64,000 bases of DNA from Saitoella complicata NRRL Y-17804. Taxonomy: Eukaryota; Ascomycota; Saitoellomycetes; Saitoellales; Saitoellaceae. The translations under genes were made by a program, and so were the position numbers. Positions 41,462 through 51,240 of this stretch are shown in pieces. The stretch covers positions 62,001-126,000 of the forward strand of contig NW_017567017.1 of NCBI RefSeq assembly GCF_001661265.1, in the 5' to 3' direction. The notes beneath the pieces were generated by a model. The model saw only the letters and a list, made by a program, of their open reading frames with translations, did not search any database and had not been told where the DNA came from. Position 1 is the first letter of the stretch. Each line of letters opens with the position of its first letter.

Positions 41462-42835
41462 CTAAATATGAATCATCGGATCCTCATCCCCACTCAAGAA
41501 CGCCGTCCGATTGAACTTCGCACTCCCCGCAAGCCTCCTCAAATCCACTCCACCCCTAACTCCGCACCTATAGCCTTCCCCCAACATCCCCGAGACATAC
41601 CCCTTCCTCTCCTCCTTCCCACCTGCGTCATTTTTGAGCCAACAAAACTGTTCCACCTCCCCCCAGGTCCACGCAAGGCATTGGGGAGTTGATTGACAGA
41701 GCTCGTGGCAGGCGAGGGCGGAGGTGAGGGGCTCCCCTCCGAAGTCAGTCCAGCCTGGGTAGTTCCTGTCCGGAGCGATATCGTCCACGTACCCACCGCG
41801 TTGCGCCGCGTAGAGGTCAGCGAAGGTGACTCTGCCAGATGGAGCCTCTTGCTCAGCTTGGAACGCGTCTTGGAAGTCGGTTTTGCGCATGCGATGGCCG
41901 GTGATGGGACGTAGACATGAGTCCCCGGGCCATCCCCACTCGGCGTTCAAATCCCGGAAATCATGTGAGTAGAAAGCAAAGGGGTTTTGCCACCAATGAC
42001 GGACGGGGATACCGGCGTCGTATTGGCACAGCCCAACCCTACGGTCGCCACCTTCGCAGTCCCAGGATTTCATGATACACTCATCGAGGTGAGGATAGAG
42101 GGCCTTCATCGCACCCCGGGAGAAAAGAATGCCGCTACCGCCTTGATAGAAGCCGTGACGAGGTTCAGGCATGTCGTCATTCGAGCCGCAATGTTCCTTA
42201 CCACGGACTACGCCCATGTGGATGAGGGCCTCAGGATCGAGATCGGCGGTGATGTCGTAGAGATTGGAGGTGAAGACATACGTATCATCGTCGATCATAA
42301 AGTACCAGTCTGCGTCTGGAAAAGACTCATACAGATGCTTGAACCCAATCAGATTTTTGTGTGCATCCCTCTCCCAACCCGGTTCCTGTTTCCGGACTTC
42401 TTCGAGGTTGGAAGGCGGTGGAAAACGAAGGGTTTCGGGGGGGTTCTGAGCGGTAAGGCGGGACCAGGCGTCGGTGTAGATGGGGTTGTAGCAGTCGTAG
42501 ACGGGGACTGTGCCAAAGGTCTCGTTGTGGTCGGAGATGTAGATGAAGTTGTTGATCAGCGGGAGGAAGGTTGCGAACTGCCTCGACAGACGCTCCTCAA
42601 TCGTCTCCTTCCCGGTCTTGATTGCGAAAGCGAAGTTAGGAAGTCGACGGCCGCCGGTAGGAGGCTGCTGAGGGACTATGACACTGCTTGAACTCCATTT
42701 GAAGAAGGAAGAGGTGTAGTGAGAGACATGGGGTGTCGTACAGTGGTATATAGCTGACCACGAGGCGAAGAGAGCTGAGAGGATCAACAAAAATCCGAGG
42801 CTTCTTTTCCTCCTAAATATTGGCGCAAGAGACAT
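41462..42835 (-). CDS. GT31-like glycosyltransferase with C-terminal PAN-like domain (paralogue B)
   Basis: 457 residues, single exon, ATG at 42835. Same architecture as the gene at 34290-35639: basic tail, anchor SLGFLLILSALFASWSAIY, NFAFAIKTGKETI, EPGWERDAHKNLIGFKHLY, DxD site IDDDTYVF, GFYQGGSGILFSRGAMK, IMKSWDCEGGDRR, and a terminal PAN-like cysteine set CHELCQSTPQCLAW...CWLK. The parallel wording along the full length shows a duplication within this locus, now in opposite orientation and separated by three other genes. Likely a Golgi beta-1,3-glycosyltransferase; the two copies may act on successive or different acceptors. Confidence 0.9.
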   Translation of the reverse strand: MSLAPIFRRKRSLGFLLILSALFASWSAIYHCTTPHVSHYTSSFFKWSSSSVIVPQQPPTGGRRLPNFAFAIKTGKETIEERLSRQFATFLPLINNFIYISDHNETFGTVPVYDCYNPIYTDAWSRLTAQNPPETLRFPPPSNLEEVRKQEPGWERDAHKNLIGFKHLYESFPDADWYFMIDDDTYVFTSNLYDITADLDPEALIHMGVVRGKEHCGSNDDMPEPRHGFYQGGSGILFSRGAMKALYPHLDECIMKSWDCEGGDRRVGLCQYDAGIPVRHWWQNPFAFYSHDFRDLNAEWGWPGDSCLRPITGHRMRKTDFQDAFQAEQEAPSGRVTFADLYAAQRGGYVDDIAPDRNYPGWTDFGGEPLTSALACHELCQSTPQCLAWTWGEVEQFCWLKNDAGGKEERKGYVSGMLGEGYRCGVRGGVDLRRLAGSAKFNRTAFLSGDEDPMIHI

Positions 42836-43277
42836 CTGGTTCGGTGTGACACTCGCACACCTTCGTTGACCCGTGGTACTTAGTATGAACCTCTCTCATC
42901 GTAACCCGACATGTATTGATTGGATGCGGCACATCGTCTGAGTGTGGGAATATTCGGGTTGTGTTGAGCACGGGTCGACCGAATTCCTGTCTTTGCACAT
43001 GCCCGGCTTCCCCAGCTTTCGGACGGCGAGTCGGTTCAGCCGAAGTGTTTCGAGCGCGAGGGCTGACAGACCACAATTATGCAACGCCTCATAGCGATTA
43101 GTGTCTGTATCTGGACGAATCGAGCCGCGTATGTGATCATGGCTTCCGAGCGGCAGTTGGGTTTGGATCGGGAGGAGGTTCACCCGGGCGGCAAATCGTG
43201 GATACGTTCGTGCTCCAGCGAGTTTACATGACTTTGGCAATGCTGGATAATACTTTCGTCTCCTCGAGATCACAGCC
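42836..43277. other. Divergent promoter region, GT31 B / GT31 C
   Basis: About 440 bp between divergent glycosyltransferase starts. No gene and no clear element. Confidence 0.5.
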
Positions 43278-44305
43278 ATGTCCCAGAGGTTCGGCTGCAG
43301 GATGACTGCACTGACACCGCAGGCCCTTCGCCGCCGAGGAGTTCTCGTGCTCAGACTACTCCTGTTGACAGTGATCTCTTTCGGCACCGCGTCGCTCCTC
43401 CATTATCTACTCCACAATCTTCGATCTCACAACCATGATTCAGCAGCGCTTCCTTCTCCTGCTGCTCCCATCGCACACACCACGGACCTCGGACAGATCA
43501 GAGCTGACGTTTCACCAACCTGGCTTCTCGCAACAATGTCCCCAGTTCAGTCCTACACTCGTCGCCACATCATCCGTTCAACCTACCAATCCCTCTATCA
43601 CCCCCTCTGCCCCAACGCAACCTTTCGCTTTGTCCTTGCACGCCCATCCTTGCCCCATGTCCCCCTCATCGAAGCTGAAAACGCGACATATGGGGACTTG
43701 GTGGTATTGGATCATTTGGAGGAGAACAAACAAGTTGCGAATACGGTCAAGACGATAGAGTTCTTCAAATGGTTGGCACAAGTAGGAAGGGAGTGGACAT
43801 GGGTGAGCAAGGTTGATGATGATTCGTTTGTGAATGTTCAGGCGTTTTGGCAGGAGTTCCTACTTCCGCGGATCAAAAGTAGGGAGACAAGTATGGTGTT
43901 GATGGGGAGAAGGTGTTTCAACCCACTGTTTCCGTATCCTAGTGGTGCGTTTTATACGGTTTCGTGGGATATGACGGTGAAGCTGGCCGAGCTACACGCT
44001 ATATCGGGGATCACGACGGAGCATGAGGACTTGCTCAATGGAAGGTTGCTGTACGAAGCGAACGTGGTGCGTATCTCCTCCCTTTCCGCATGTCGGACTT
44101 TTTGCTGATGAAGCAGTAGGAACATAATTTCGTCGGACTTGATCAACGGCGATTCTTCGACTACAATCCAGAGGTGGATGGTGAGCAAGGGTGGGAGCAC
44201 AAGGTGTTCGAAGGCGCCATCTGTCCACATATGCTTAAGGATGATGCGGTTTACTTGAATGTTGCGTCGCTGTTTGAGAGAGATGGCACGAACAGAGTGG
44301 GATAG
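43278..44305 (+). CDS. GT31 beta-1,3-galactosyltransferase-like protein (short type C)
   Basis: Two exons (43278-44066, 44120-44305) give 324 residues; the 53-bp intron has a GCTGAT branch and ends CAGTAG, the second AG being needed because the first would leave an in-frame stop. Membrane anchor VLRLLLLTVISFGTASLLHYLL, then the galactosyltransferase fold: RRHIIRSTYQ, DLVVLDHLEENKQVANTVKTIEFFKWL, the metal motif VSKVDDDSFVN, PYPSGAFYTVSWDM, and EHEDLLNGRLL in the acceptor region. Unlike paralogues A and B it has no PAN-like tail and belongs to the classical B3GALT side of GT31. A Golgi beta-1,3-hexosyltransferase is expected. Confidence 0.88.
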
Positions 44306-45261
44306 AAACCGCAAGACGGGGTTTCTGAGGTCAAAGGAGGATGTGGAGAGAGTGCTGCCACGGTAAAGGACTTGTCTGGTCATACGTGTTGAATATACGG
44401 TCACAAATATCTCCACGTCCAGTATCTGCCGGATAAACCTATCGTAGGAAGACTGTGCCCCTGTGAGAAAGCCTTTACCAAGCTGTTAGATGACATGTCA
44501 CAGTTGTTTAAGACCGAACCTGAACTCTAATGACTGACAAACAACAGCAGCTGCCCTAGTCCGACAGACTTATTTTTAGGGTTCTGCCAGTTCTTATTAA
44601 CCCGCCACAACGTCCCGGACTTACAGGTGAGACCCCCGAAATTATCGACCGAAACTTCCCGCGCTCGTGCCGCCGCGGACGTGAGGAAAACGGGTGGATG
44701 CCAAGGATATTTCATTACGGGGTTTGGATTTGGGTGAAGTTTTCGTCAAATACGAGGATATTGAGCGTCACTGACAAGAGATGGCGGGTGGTCGCCTATC
44801 GCACAGCTGGTTGGGTCCCCATGTTAGCGAGGTGGCGGCTGCGCAGGGAACTTTTCGCACGGCCGCGTGGTGGGCGGAGGTCGGGTGATTGAGGTTGGGA
44901 TATGATATCTGCAGGAGGAAAGCGAACGATCTTTTAAGAGGAATATCGGAGGAGATAGACGGGTCGGCCAAATACCAGGGTCAGGCAGGGACCTCGACTG
45001 CCACCAATTGCGAGCTCGCTGGGAACGCGAAAGCAGTGAGCCTTGATACAACCCTTATGTTGCAATTGCAATGTACAGAGACGGCTTATGAGAAGACTGC
45101 AGAGGAGCTTGTAATGCAGCAGTCGTATGTGAGATAAGCGTTAAACCTCCCGCCGCACACCTTGCAGCCTTCGAAGTTTTCTTCCCTTCGCACACTCCAC
45201 AGACCAGCACCCTACATGAAACACATTAGAAGTACCTTGATCTCCGTACGTCAAACACACG
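44306..45261. other. Intergenic between GT31 C and the DxD protein
   Basis: About 950 bp, same-strand neighbours. Open frames here are short and show no domain. Promoter of the next gene assumed. Confidence 0.5.
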
Positions 45262-46602
45262 ATGGCAGGATCAATGAGCTTTCGTAAACGCTTCAAGTGG
45301 CTCATCACCGCCCTCCTCCTCCTTGGTCTCTCCGTCGCTTTCTTCGAAGATCTTGCAACGTGGTGCACCGATTCCATGAATCAAGAAGTTCTTGCTGATC
45401 CCGGATCATGGGGGAAGATGCTGTCTGGGCCGGCGTCGCATATTCGTGTTTCCACTGTTCATACCAGTACTCAGATTGGTGAGAATGGCTGCGAATCGAA
45501 ACGTCCGAACTTGATCTTGACTGCGATTTCTGGAGTTGAGTGGCAGGACCAACTGGTTATCTTCCTCAACTCTCTCGAAGCTTCACTCGGTCGTGAAACG
45601 CTTCTTGCCAGTCAGCAGCACACGTGTCCTCCAGCTCCTGTTCACGTCAAGATCACCGTCCCGGGGGCAATCGCCAAGGATCTTCCAAAGGGGTTTCAGG
45701 AGATTGTAAGGAGGTTTCCTTTTGTCGACTTCGTGGGGCCTGATGAGAACGTACACGGACAATGGGCCCCTCTCGTCTTCTGGAGGTTCGGGGCATGGGC
45801 AGCTTTGCTTGGACACGCCGGTGATCCTCAGTCCCTCGCCGTAAAGTACGACAAAGCCCTTGTCATCGACCTCGACAGTGTCTTCCAGCGAAACCCCTTC
45901 GACATGCCACTCAAGCATGGCAGCTCCCTCGCCTACTTCGCCGAATGGACAGGTCTGCGTATTGGACAGTGCAAGTACCATTTGAGATGGTTCGACGAAT
46001 GCGAAAAGGCCAAGGGCGGACCGTATATCACGCAACAGCAGATCGACGACTTAGGAGACTTCGAGAGGATCTGTGCTGGTTCGGTGTATGGAACGGCGAA
46101 GGCTATGTCTGTATATCTACAGACAATGGCGATGACGTTGTTGGATTCGCATTTCCGATGCAATGATCAGGCGTTGCACATCCATCTGTTTTACTCAGGG
46201 CTCATGAGCCATAAATTCAAGGATGCTGGCGTTGGGTCTTTGTGGTTAGTTCCAAATAACGAGTCCCTGCTCGGCACAGTTGGTACAACTCCTATAGTAC
46301 GCTTCAACGTCTGGGGTGAGATGCTGAACGACGTCGGTGATGTTCAAACTGTCATCCATCAGTACAAGCACCATCCTCGTCTACGAGATCTTGTTGAGAA
46401 GAAGTACGGGGAGGTCGTCGATGTCGGGAGGACGGATATCCCGGACATGCCTACGATGCAACGGGAGCTAGACTCCATCGGTTTGACAAGACCTCGTTGG
46501 GTGATGAACGCTACGAGTGAGTTCTGCGAGGGGTTCCCACGCGCGATGTGTTCCTGTGCGAAAGATTCGTGTCAGGTTGGGTATAATGACTACTGGTACT
46601 GA
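45262..46602 (+). CDS. Putative type II glycosyltransferase, unclassified, DxD-containing
   Basis: 446 residues, single exon. Short basic N-terminus, anchor WLITALLLLGLSVAFF, then a luminal domain. VKYDKALVIDLDSVFQRNPFDM has the hydrophobic-D-x-D-hydrophobic form of GT-A metal sites, preceded by WAPLVFWRFGAWAALL and followed by ICAGSVYGTAKAMSVYL and CNDQALHIHLFYSG. That order (DxD, glycine-rich AGS block, then NDQ with His) is how many inverting and retaining GT-A enzymes are built. I recognise it as a fungal protein type but cannot give a CAZy family. The C-terminus is cysteine-rich (FPRAMCSCAKDSCQVGYN). The neighbourhood strongly suggests a glycan role. Confidence 0.72.
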   Translation: MAGSMSFRKRFKWLITALLLLGLSVAFFEDLATWCTDSMNQEVLADPGSWGKMLSGPASHIRVSTVHTSTQIGENGCESKRPNLILTAISGVEWQDQLVIFLNSLEASLGRETLLASQQHTCPPAPVHVKITVPGAIAKDLPKGFQEIVRRFPFVDFVGPDENVHGQWAPLVFWRFGAWAALLGHAGDPQSLAVKYDKALVIDLDSVFQRNPFDMPLKHGSSLAYFAEWTGLRIGQCKYHLRWFDECEKAKGGPYITQQQIDDLGDFERICAGSVYGTAKAMSVYLQTMAMTLLDSHFRCNDQALHIHLFYSGLMSHKFKDAGVGSLWLVPNNESLLGTVGTTPIVRFNVWGEMLNDVGDVQTVIHQYKHHPRLRDLVEKKYGEVVDVGRTDIPDMPTMQRELDSIGLTRPRWVMNATSEFCEGFPRAMCSCAKDSCQVGYNDYWY

Positions 46603-47067
46603 CGAGTATAAAGGCAGGGTTTGGATGCTTCATTCTTGATAGTATACCTATATCTACCTTTTAGTTACACAAAGACCTTGGTAGCAGAAATAAGTATCCA
46701 TAATGGACTTGGGAGAATCGTTGACGGCTACACTGCATGATTCTGATGCCCCTAACATTTCTGACGAAGAAAAAAGTTCTTCCAGCTATCGCTTTTATTG
46801 ACTATGAGACCCAAGTGAATTCTTAAACTCAAGGGTAACTTCCGGGACTCGTAAACCTGGATCCATGTGCCTTATGTGGCGCAGGCCGTCCCACGGTTTC
46901 GGCCGCGCTCACCGCAACGCTCTCGCTTCTCCGACCCGCGCACGACGCCAATCTTCGACGTCAACCCCGCTCAAGTAACAATGCGAAATAGAATATGACA
47001 TACGAGACCCTCGATTGGCCTTAAACCCATCGAAAACTTTACATATGGCAGCTGAGAGGCAAATCGC
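46603..47067. other. Intergenic upstream of the GDS/DxxH protein
   Basis: About 465 bp with no gene recognised. If the downstream protein starts at 47236, the promoter region is longer. Confidence 0.5.
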
Positions 47068-48936
47068 ATGGTTGGTATCTCTATGTGTGGCGGAAGTGGG
47101 GACACGTACCAGTACTGCACGGCTGAATCAAGACCGGTCAGGATTTGGGGGGAACTGAGGTCTGGGTTACTTCAAAACCAGAGGTCTTGCCAAGACTTTT
47201 GTTATAACACAGCAGGACAAACGCTTACACCGGTGATGTGGGAGCTGGTACCAACATCAGAAACTGAGAATCGAAGGAGAGGAGAGCAGAGGAGATCGGA
47301 AGAATCGCCTTTGTCATGCCTGAGTCAATACCTCTTTCACCGCAAGAGGACAACTCTCATCAGCTTCCTCTGCGTCAGCTTCGGTTTGATCGTGCTGATC
47401 CTTTTTCATCCAGCGACCGCCGACTTCTTCCTTGGGCCTCCAGGTCCTCATGGTCCGCCAGGATCGGATCATCCTGGTCCACGTTTCGACTTTGGCATGG
47501 GAAGACATAAACCGACGCCGCTGCTCCTCCCACATCTTCGTCATCCCACGGAACAGTCCAAGAACGTTACACAGAATCCGTTACTCCAAGACGAAATCAT
47601 CGCATATGGCCCTTTTACCGCCGAGATCCCATACGTCGTCGAAGTCAGCCAACGGTTCAAGATGCGTTTTGCGTGCACATATGCACTAGAGGAAGGTTGG
47701 TGCCCTCAAACTTACTTCGTTTGGTTCAAAGGACCGACTTCCGCGGTGGTTCCCGTGGAGGATGAGTACATCACTATGGTGGACAGCTCCACCATCCAGA
47801 TTGAATGGATGATTCGGGATCCGGGTGTGTACGAGATCTACGTATGGCCAGAGTATGAGCACTGCGAGCACTACAACTGGATGAAGTTCCCTCTCTCGAA
47901 ATGCATGGTGTACGGGGCTCCATTTCAAATCGACGTAGTCGGTCCACCACCGATTGACTCGATGACGCCCTGTACGGGCGTGATGAAGACAGAGGAAGCA
48001 GACGGGAGGTGGATCTCGACCAAACATATCGCACCACGATATCTGTCCGAAGCATGGGCCCGGACATACTTCCAAGGTCCAGCAGAGGAGATACCGGAGT
48101 ATATATGGCAACCCTACACCTGCAAGCGTTCTTGTCCTGTCATGGCCACAGCCCTCGATGACCCCGAGTACTCGCACATCAACCACGTCCTCTACATCGG
48201 TGACTCCACCACGCGGTCCCCTTATTGCGGCCTAATCTACCCAGCCCTCCACGATGGCGTGACGGACGGTGTTTGCGAATTCCGGGGCGATGCATGGGGC
48301 TACCAATCCTGGCCATTCCGAGTCTTCGACTACCTCACCGCCGCTAACCGCGAAACACGTTGGAGCTACATCTACATGGGCGGCAAGGAAATATCTTACG
48401 ACGAAGCCTACCGCCGGATGTCTACCATAGCGTCCGAATCACACCCAGTCTCTCATATCGTCGTTAATATCGGGTTGTGGCTTCAGCAGACCCACAACGA
48501 GACGGAGTATGCGGAGGAGGTGAGGCAGTTGTTGGGAACTGTAAGGGACCATTGGCCCGAGGCGTATGTGATATGGAAAACTACGACGAGTATTGTGCAT
48601 CCGATTAAGTGCAATGATGGGAAGCTCGTAAGGCCGAATACGCGTGTGCAGAGGCGGGTGTCTATGGATGTCGTGGAGGAGTTCCGTGATGAGCTGGGTA
48701 TGCGGATCGATGCGGTTGACGCCAACACTCTCACCGATGGACGACCGGACGCGACGAATGACGCGAGACATTGGGTAGTGGAGAGAAATGGAGAAGGTTT
48801 GAGAGGATTTCACGCAGATCGTGGGACGGTTAGGAGACTTGGTGAAGCGGAAATGGGTGTGCAGGAGTGGATCTGGGATTTATGGAGGCTTGAAGGACAG
48901 GTGAAGTTGAACAGCATTGATGATCGCCAAATGTAG
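47068..48936 (+). CDS. PC-esterase/SGNH-fold membrane protein, polysaccharide O-acetyltransferase-like (TBL/NXPE/CASD1 type)
   Basis: 622 residues from the ATG at 47068; the ATG at 47236 (MWELVPTSE) is an equally good start that puts the anchor (TLISFLCVSFGLIVLILF) near the N-terminus. Next comes a collagen-like GPPGPHGPPGSDHPGPR linker, an Ig-like or filamin-like region (residues about 170-310, as in NXPE proteins), and a PC-esterase domain. Its GDS box YIGDSTTRSPYCG puts the nucleophile at Ser380, and DARHW supplies Asp565 and His568. In plants TBL, and in animals CASD1, proteins with this GDS...DxxH pair transfer acetyl groups to sugars in the Golgi. A fungal polysaccharide O-acetyltransferase or esterase is the best reading; the acceptor is presumably made by the neighbouring transferases. 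Confidence 0.82.
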   Translation: MVGISMCGGSGDTYQYCTAESRPVRIWGELRSGLLQNQRSCQDFCYNTAGQTLTPVMWELVPTSETENRRRGEQRRSEESPLSCLSQYLFHRKRTTLISFLCVSFGLIVLILFHPATADFFLGPPGPHGPPGSDHPGPRFDFGMGRHKPTPLLLPHLRHPTEQSKNVTQNPLLQDEIIAYGPFTAEIPYVVEVSQRFKMRFACTYALEEGWCPQTYFVWFKGPTSAVVPVEDEYITMVDSSTIQIEWMIRDPGVYEIYVWPEYEHCEHYNWMKFPLSKCMVYGAPFQIDVVGPPPIDSMTPCTGVMKTEEADGRWISTKHIAPRYLSEAWARTYFQGPAEEIPEYIWQPYTCKRSCPVMATALDDPEYSHINHVLYIGDSTTRSPYCGLIYPALHDGVTDGVCEFRGDAWGYQSWPFRVFDYLTAANRETRWSYIYMGGKEISYDEAYRRMSTIASESHPVSHIVVNIGLWLQQTHNETEYAEEVRQLLGTVRDHWPEAYVIWKTTTSIVHPIKCNDGKLVRPNTRVQRRVSMDVVEEFRDELGMRIDAVDANTLTDGRPDATNDARHWVVERNGEGLRGFHADRGTVRRLGEAEMGVQEWIWDLWRLEGQVKLNSIDDRQM

Positions 48937-49120
48937 TGATGGGCTTAGTATATCTTAATGGACTTTAATTGGCCAATGTTGTGATGCAAGAACGTCATGT
49001 GCAGCTCCTGCGGTTCGCTGCCTGCTCGTGCCTGACAGGGCCATCTCCGATATTACCAGCTGCGTACAAGAACCATACAGGTAACCACCAGCTGATCAGG
49101 GATCAATTACCATTGCAACC

Positions 49121-51070
49121 ATGCCCCGACCACGCATGTCAACAGACTCGACGTTCGTCAATTTGGAAGACCTGGAAGAGGAGGATCCCTATAGCCATAC
49201 CAATGGGAACGGTCATGGCAATGGATCCTACTCGGATCGGGATGATTTCGACGACAACGAGGATGATGAGGGTCTCTTCGCCAACGGCGATGGAGATCAC
49301 GACGATGACGACCTGTACGCTATCCTGAATCTCCCTCGGACAGCAACTCCGGGACAAATCACCTCCAGCTACCGCACCCTCTCCCGCACCTACCACCCCG
49401 ACAAACACCCCCAACCCCACCTAAAATCCCTCGCAGAATCACGCTTCCGTGCAATTCAGTCCGCGTACGAAGTCCTCTCCAACCCACACACCCGCGCAAT
49501 CTACGACAATTTCGGTCATGAGGGCTTGCAGCAACGCGCGAACCTCGAGGTGGGGCATAAGACGAAGACACCGGAGGAGATGCGGCGCGAGTTTGAGAAG
49601 TTGGTGAGGAAGACGAGGGAGGAGAATGTGGAAGCGTTGGTGCGGAGTCGTGGGGATATTAATACGACGGTGGATGCGAGGATGATGTTCCTCGACCTAC
49701 GGGCTGTGGATAAGACGGGACCGACGGTGATGGGGTTACCGCGGTATCGAAAACTTACGTTCGCTGAACGACTGAGTCTGTGCAGTGTCGCGAATGTGTT
49801 TATGCGGCATCAGTTCCACATCCCATTCTCCCTCCCCTTCATCGACGCCAAATCGGAATCGGAGCAAGAGGGACCAGCAAGAACGATTCTGAATATCACG
49901 GCCCAAATGCAAGGCAAGACGACTGGAAACGTCATCCTCTCCACCCGCCACACTCACTCCGAGAAACTCTCCCTCGAAGCCGGTGTCCTCCTCCTCTCCC
50001 CTCGCGCATTCTTCACGAAAACCGTATACGCCATCGACAACGACTCTTTCGCCTCCATCCAGACCCACAACAACGGACTTAACCCACTCCGTCATCCGCC
50101 ACAGTTGACAGTGACGTATGGACATGCACTCACCAACAAGGCGACCGGGTTTGCGACGTGGAAGAGTGGGTATTACACGCTCGGGCCGTGGGGGTTCCCG
50201 TTGCCGCGGAAGGTTGAGCAGAGTAGTTTTACGTTGGGGGTGCAGGGACGCGAGCTCGGGCAGAACTGGACGGCGGAGATCACGGCGGGACTCGCGGCTT
50301 CCGGTGTCGGGTTTGAGTTGAATAAGAGTATTGGGTCGAAAAAGGGCGGGAAAGCGATTCGTGTGAAGACGGGTGTCACGATTGGTACGATGGGATCTCA
50401 AGTTACCTTGGGTGCAACGAGGAAGGTTGCGGAGAATACTCGCGTGGGTCTGACTCTTGCAGTCACTGTACCGACGATGGGAGCCCAAGTCCGTGTCGAT
50501 TTCTCCCGATTGGGACAGAAATGGTCGATTCCCGTCATCATCTCCGACACGCTGAACACAAGCGCGATGTTCTGGGGAGCGGTGGCTCCTGTTTCTACCC
50601 TCGTCGCTCTCGAAATCGGATATTTGAAGCCTAAGAGACGGGAACAACGGAGACGTGAACGTCAGGCGGCGAGAGAGGAGAGGAGGGCGGCGTTGGAAGA
50701 GAAAGAGCGGAGAGCGAGGGAGGAACAGGAATTGATGCGTGCGAGTGTGGACAGAAAACAGCAATCTGAGGCGAGCAAGCCCACTGGGGGACTCGTCATT
50801 CTTTCCGCCGCATATGGTACGCCCGCATCTCCCACCACTGTCGCTAACTTCATCGACGTCACCATCCCCATCGCTGCACTCGTTACCGAATCCCAACTCC
50901 GTATTCCGGCGGGGTACGCTAAGACGCGGATTCCTGGAATCTGGGATCCGGCGTGGGGAGAGAAGAAGGTGTTGAGGATTCGGTATGTTATGGGGGGACG
51001 GGACCATGAGGTTGAGGTTGGGGATAAGGAGGGGGTGGAGTGTCCCAGAAGAGAGGATTTGGTTGTATGA
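49121..51070 (+). CDS. J-domain protein, DNAJC11-like (mitochondrial)
   Basis: 649 residues, single exon. An acidic N-terminus rich in Asp, Gly and Asn, then a J domain (about residues 65-130) with the HPD triad at 92-94 (YHPDKHP), which stimulates Hsp70 ATPase. The remaining region matches DNAJC11: a beta-rich stretch resembling outer-membrane beta-barrel/Sam-like sequence, a strongly charged coiled coil (RREQRRRERQAAREERRAALEEKERRAREEQ, described here by its ends only), and the C-terminal DUF3395. In animals DNAJC11 associates with MICOS and the SAM complex and shapes cristae. The fungal protein is probably peripheral to the mitochondrial outer membrane. It is unrelated to the glycan genes and marks their right border. 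Confidence 0.9.
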   Translation: MPRPRMSTDSTFVNLEDLEEEDPYSHTNGNGHGNGSYSDRDDFDDNEDDEGLFANGDGDHDDDDLYAILNLPRTATPGQITSSYRTLSRTYHPDKHPQPHLKSLAESRFRAIQSAYEVLSNPHTRAIYDNFGHEGLQQRANLEVGHKTKTPEEMRREFEKLVRKTREENVEALVRSRGDINTTVDARMMFLDLRAVDKTGPTVMGLPRYRKLTFAERLSLCSVANVFMRHQFHIPFSLPFIDAKSESEQEGPARTILNITAQMQGKTTGNVILSTRHTHSEKLSLEAGVLLLSPRAFFTKTVYAIDNDSFASIQTHNNGLNPLRHPPQLTVTYGHALTNKATGFATWKSGYYTLGPWGFPLPRKVEQSSFTLGVQGRELGQNWTAEITAGLAASGVGFELNKSIGSKKGGKAIRVKTGVTIGTMGSQVTLGATRKVAENTRVGLTLAVTVPTMGAQVRVDFSRLGQKWSIPVIISDTLNTSAMFWGAVAPVSTLVALEIGYLKPKRREQRRRERQAAREERRAALEEKERRAREEQELMRASVDRKQQSEASKPTGGLVILSAAYGTPASPTTVANFIDVTIPIAALVTESQLRIPAGYAKTRIPGIWDPAWGEKKVLRIRYVMGGRDHEVEVGDKEGVECPRREDLVV

Positions 51071-51240
51071 AAAACGAGGAAAGGCCCAAGGAGGAAGAAG
51101 AGGGGGAAATCGGAGGAGGTTGATTCGTGAATGTTGGAGGCGGGGTTGTAGGAGTATACTCCACTAAGGCATCAAGGAAATGCATTCCCAATCAAACGTA
51201 AACTTACAGTATTATATTCGCGTGACCAGCAACAGCTGCG

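Noticed and set aside
41987-42691. 234-codon plus-strand open frame
   Set aside because: Antisense to GT31 paralogue B, which has the full motif set.
49736-51007. 423-codon minus-strand open frame
   Set aside because: Antisense to the DNAJC11-like gene; Arg/Pro-rich shadow.
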